This document shows, in pieces, positions 60,700-64,000 of a stretch of DNA of 64,000 nucleotides (its first letter is position 1; each line of letters starts with the position of its first letter). Origin of the DNA: Flammulina velutipes (Eukaryota > Basidiomycota > Agaricomycetes > Agaricales > Physalacriaceae); assembly GCA_011800155.1 (NCBI GenBank), contig CM022371.1:3100001-3164000 (forward strand), in the 5' to 3' direction. The notes under the pieces are model-generated. The model ran no database searches. It was not told where the DNA came from and was given only the letters and a program-made list of their open reading frames with translations. The position numbers were made by a program, and so were the translations under genes.

Positions 60700-61257
60700 C
60701 TAGACGACAGTGTAGGGGTAGGGGTTGGCGTTGAGGAACTCAGCCTTGACGCCGGGCCAGAGCCAGCAAATGGGGGTGATGTAGGCGACGTCGGAAGACT
60801 GTGTCTTGTCAGTACCGCCGTTGAAGCCCTCGACATCCGTCGAGCCGGAGTCTCCGGGAGCGGAGAAAACGTCAGACTTGCTATCGTAATAGTAAATGGT
60901 CCAGTCCATGGACGACTTGCCGGTGTCCTCGACGCGGACGGGGTACTCAGTCTCGGTAGTGCGATCGATGGTGACGCCCGTCGCGTTGCCATTCTTGATG
61001 ACGAGGCATGGCTCGTTGTCGTGGTCGCGTATGTCGGGTGCGCGCATGAGCTCCTCCGCCTTCAGCGCCTTTTTAGCCTCGTCTTCATCGCCTTCATTGC
61101 TAAACAGCTTGCTATGCATGTTCTCGATATCCACGCCAATCCAGATCACGACTAGACCCACCGTCGTCTCACCGTCGTCCCCGTCGACGAGGAAGCGGAC
61201 GCCATCGATGGTGGTCCAAGCAATGTTGAGCCTCGTCGGCAGGATGAGGCCCGCCAT
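60700..61257 (-). CDS. GDSGS protease-like protein, probably truncated
   Basis: A single exon of 185 codons, start 61257 (MAGLILPTRLNIAWTTIDGV). Near residue 140 is DVFSAPGDSGSTDVEGFNGG, whose GDSGS resembles the serine motif of trypsin-like (PA clan) proteases; later SSDVAYITPICWLW fits the following strand. Upstream are VVIWIGVDIENMHSKLF and CLVIKNGNATGVTIDRTTET. This order resembles a group of agaricomycete hypothetical proteins with a degenerate chymotrypsin fold, which are usually longer, so it looks internally shortened. After GDSGS the usual 'I/V-V-D-G-x-G-R' strand is missing, and I see no clear catalytic His/Asp. It is likely an inactive relic or a shortened paralogue; activity is not implied. 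Confidence 0.45.
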   Translation of the reverse strand: MAGLILPTRLNIAWTTIDGVRFLVDGDDGETTVGLVVIWIGVDIENMHSKLFSNEGDEDEAKKALKAEELMRAPDIRDHDNEPCLVIKNGNATGVTIDRTTETEYPVRVEDTGKSSMDWTIYYYDSKSDVFSAPGDSGSTDVEGFNGGTDKTQSSDVAYITPICWLWPGVKAEFLNANPYPYTVV

Positions 61258-61550
61258 CTACCACACTTTGTTGGAAGTGGTCGTGCTAGAAGATGGCCTC
61301 CAAGAGATCAAGTGAAGTCAGACGAGGCCCTAGAGGTCGTGGCGTATAGTTTCGTGATCCTCCCGTACAACTTAGGCAAGCTCAAGATTAAGATCTAGTA
61401 TATAGCCGTTCCTCCAGGAGATGAGCAGACAAATAATACGACAGAAAGCAGAAGACAGAAGACACGATTATTTTTGGAAACTGAAAGTGCCGGCGGTACA
61501 TGCTGAATATGATCGGCGAAAAATCTACCAATTGACCTTCAACACCATCA

Positions 61551-64000
61551 ATGGCAAAAGGCTCCCAGCTCTCTCAGCTGAAGTCAGCACTTCACGATGC
61601 TGGCGTTACTGGAACGCCTCAAGGAACCAAACGGAAGAGATCCAACAGCGTTTCTGGCAACGACAAGGCCAAACGAGACAACAAAATCGCCGACATCCAA
61701 CGGAAGCTGAATCCCTTCGATACCAAGGTCACTAAACTCAAACACGATGTCGGCGGGAGGAAGCTCAAAGGTGTGACGGGGAAGCCCGCGCAGAGCAAGG
61801 CAGCTGGCTTGGAGCAGGTGGGTTGCATAATGATTGGAATTGAAGCAGAACGCTGACCTGAGGACATGTAGCGCAAAAAAACTTTGTTGAAGGAGTATCA
61901 AGACAAGGATCGTGCAGGCGGAATCGTGGATCGACGGTTTGGTGAAAATGACCCTACTATGTCCTTGGAGGATAGGATGCTGGAACGCTTCACGCGGGAA
62001 CGACAGCGCGTTTCGAAAGGCGCCGCCTTCAATCTGGAAGAAGAGGACGACCTCACTCATTACGGCCAGAGTCTATCGAAGCTAGACGACTTTGATGATG
62101 TCGGCATGAACCTCGATGACGACGAGGACGAGGACGAGCGAAGAGGTGTGTCTTCGTGTTTTGCGTCCTTGTCGATTATTGACTTTTCCTGCAGGTCAAA
62201 TCGACCGAGAAATTGTTCAAAAGACACATTTCGGTGGATTCGATGACGATCAAGAAGAGGACGACAGTGAGGAGGTATGCTTTCGTCTCTGTTGCTAGTT
62301 CTTAAAACTAACTATGATCTTACAGCCCGCTAGGAAAAAATCCAAAGCCGAAGTTATGGCTGAGGTCATGGCTAAAAGTAAAGAGCACAGGGTACAGCAC
62401 CCATTCCCATGTCTGTTCGTCCTGCTTATTTCTCTTATTCCAGCTCTTGCGCCAAATGGACAAAGAAAAGGAAGAAGAGGTTCGCCACGAATTAGACGAT
62501 GCCTTTTCGTCTCTCCGGGACCTTATCTATGCCCCAGTCCCATCCTACCTGCCATCTGGCGTAGACGCGCCTACGGCTGAAGTACCCTCCGACCCTCTAA
62601 ATAATCTCGTACCCCAAGACAATGACTACGACCAGCGTGTGCGCGAGCTGGCTTTCGAGAAGCGCGCCAAGCCCAAAGACAGGACGAAGACAGAAGAGGA
62701 GCTCGCGATGGAAGAGAAGGAGGCTTTGGAGAAGGCAGAACGCAAGAGAGTGAAGCGTATGCAACGATTGGAGGACAGTGACAGTGACGAGGACGAACGC
62801 CCGCGCAAGGGCAAACGCAAACACGGAGAGGGTGACGATCTCGATGATGATTTCGCTGGTGAGAGTGACGACGATTGGGCGGGCATTGGAACAGGCTTAG
62901 GTGAATCTCCGGCACCTGGAGAAGAATCGGACGATGCCGACGAAGACGAAGAAGACGATAGCGGAGAAGAGGAGGAAGGTGACCATGAAAGTGCCAGTGA
63001 TGATGAGGAGGCTTCCGGTGAACTTTCCGATGTAGAGGAGCTCACCACAGCCCAATCGGCGACACGGAAAACTGTCAAGCCTCCGCCGACGAAAGAGCTA
63101 CCTTACACGTTCGCATGTCCAGCGAGTCATGAAGAATTCTTGGATACTGTCGAGGATATTGCCGATGCCGATGTACCCACTGTCGTACAGCGGATACGAA
63201 CCCTCCATCATACCAGTCTTGCTCCCGAGAACAAGTTCAAACTCCAGGTCAGCACTTGAATTACTATCGACTGTCCTATTTACTGATATCGAATCCCAGG
63301 CGCTGGCAGGCGTACTGATTGATCACATTCTGTATCTCTGCTCACCTCCTGTGCCTCGCGTTCACCATGTATCTCCTCTCCTTCCCCATCTATTCGCCCT
63401 CATCAAGACCTACCCAGTTCAATCGGCCGAGCACTTCGTCAAAAAGCTCACGCTGATGCACAAAAATCTCAACCGAGGATTATCCAAAGGCGCTCTAAAC
63501 CCTGAATCCAAGATATGGCCTGGCTTGCCCGAACTCACGCTCTTACGCATCATTGGCGTGGCATGGTCGACTAGCGATCTCAACCACGCAGTGGTCTCTC
63601 CCACCCGCGTTCTCATGGGCGCGTATTTAGGCCTGGGCCGCGTTCGCTCCTTGTCGGACATTGCCAGCGGTCTTTTTATCTGCTCAATATTCTTGCAGTA
63701 TGAGAAGCTATCGAAACGGCTCGTACCAGAAGCCGTCAATTTCCTGATCAACTCTGTCCTGCACCTGGCGCCTACGAGCTACACCGATGCGTCAAAGCTT
63801 CCCGGCTCTTTCCCAGCACCGGATTTCAAATCGGAATTGTGCGAGAGCTTCACCGTTGACGCTTCTACCGCAACGCCGGATCGCGTTGACCTTTTGGAGG
63901 TACTCACGGAAGATGCTGTCCCGTCTGCTACGCGTTCTGGGCTGCTACGAATTACGTTTGAGCTGCTTGGGAAGTATGCGGATTCATACAAGTCGTTGGA
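61551..64000 (+). CDS. NOP14: Nucleolar protein NOP14, 5' part
   Basis: A component of the small-subunit processome for 18S rRNA maturation and 40S export. The start is ATG 61551 (MAKGSQLSQLKSALHDAGVT). Exons: 61551-61817, 61872-62145, 62195-62274, 62326-62391, 62444-63247, and 63300 onward, open to the window end. Family marks are NPFDTKVTKLKHDVGGRKLK, KKTLLKEYQDKDRAGGIVDR with RFGENDPTMSLEDRMLERFT, and FNLEEEDDLTHYGQSLSKLD. Then come LLRQMDKEKEEEVRHELDDA, the acidic stretch (about 62770-63050), and the helical C-terminal half beginning LPYTFACPASHEEFLDTVED. Residues such as LLPHLFALIKTYPVQSAEHF and GLPELTLLRIIGVAWSTSD show the repeat-like core. The 3' end is missing. Confidence 0.92.

Overview
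The window is nuclear DNA of a filamentous basidiomycete, most likely an Agaricomycete. Genes are dense on both strands. Almost all are split by 45-60 nt GT-AG introns. The gene set is typically fungal: an RTA1-type membrane protein, KEX1, DASH subunit SPC19, Zn2Cys6 and GATA factors, ATG29, a UvsB/Mec1-type ATR kinase and SPT3. There are no bacterial, plasmid, phage or CRISPR features. Exon boundaries were worked out by hand from splice sites and reading frame. For several genes (amine oxidase, KEX1, SAP18, SPC19, GATA factor, derlin, NTF2-like, small 67-residue gene) the summed exons give an exact multiple of three.

Layout. 1-9 kb: 3' end of an RTA1-like gene, a membrane-anchored copper amine oxidase (-), SAP18 (+), a relic region, an F-box-like protein (+), and an ER thioredoxin-like protein (-). 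9-14.4 kb: KEX1 (+), a nest of two non-autonomous DNA transposons (11628-13094, with a 400-bp element inside it), then SPC19 (+). 14.4-19 kb: a MogA-MoeA (gephyrin-order) molybdenum cofactor gene (-) and a Zn2Cys6 factor (-). 19-28.7 kb: a MITE-like element, an acidic CxxC protein (+), a NOL11/Utp8-like nucleolar protein (+), DDI1 (-), ATG29 (-) and YAF9 (-). 28.7-43 kb: a 67-residue membrane protein (+) divergent from YAF9, the 8.4-kb ATR kinase (-), SPT3 (+) divergent from ATR, a MYND-SET protein (-) and eIF3d (-). 43-64 kb: long poor stretches broken by a GATA factor (-), a UBAC2-like rhomboid protein (-), a SigF-like NTF2-fold protein (-), a derlin (+), a shortened GDSGS protease-like gene (-), and NOP14 (+), which runs off the right end.

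Most genes are housekeeping: chromatin (SAP18, YAF9, SPT3, SET protein), genome stability (ATR, SPC19, DDI1), ribosome biogenesis (NOL11-like, NOP14), translation (eIF3d) and ER quality control (derlin, UBAC2-like, thioredoxin-like). There is no biosynthetic cluster. The accessory signal lies in the gaps: nested TIR elements, a second TA-flanked element, decayed coding segments at about 5.1-5.9 kb and 55.9-56.2 kb, and a 9.3-kb gap (47.9-57.1 kb). The most unusual gene feature is an inferred 2-nt microexon in the amine oxidase, immediately after the codons of its cofactor site. I found no convincing new multi-gene system.
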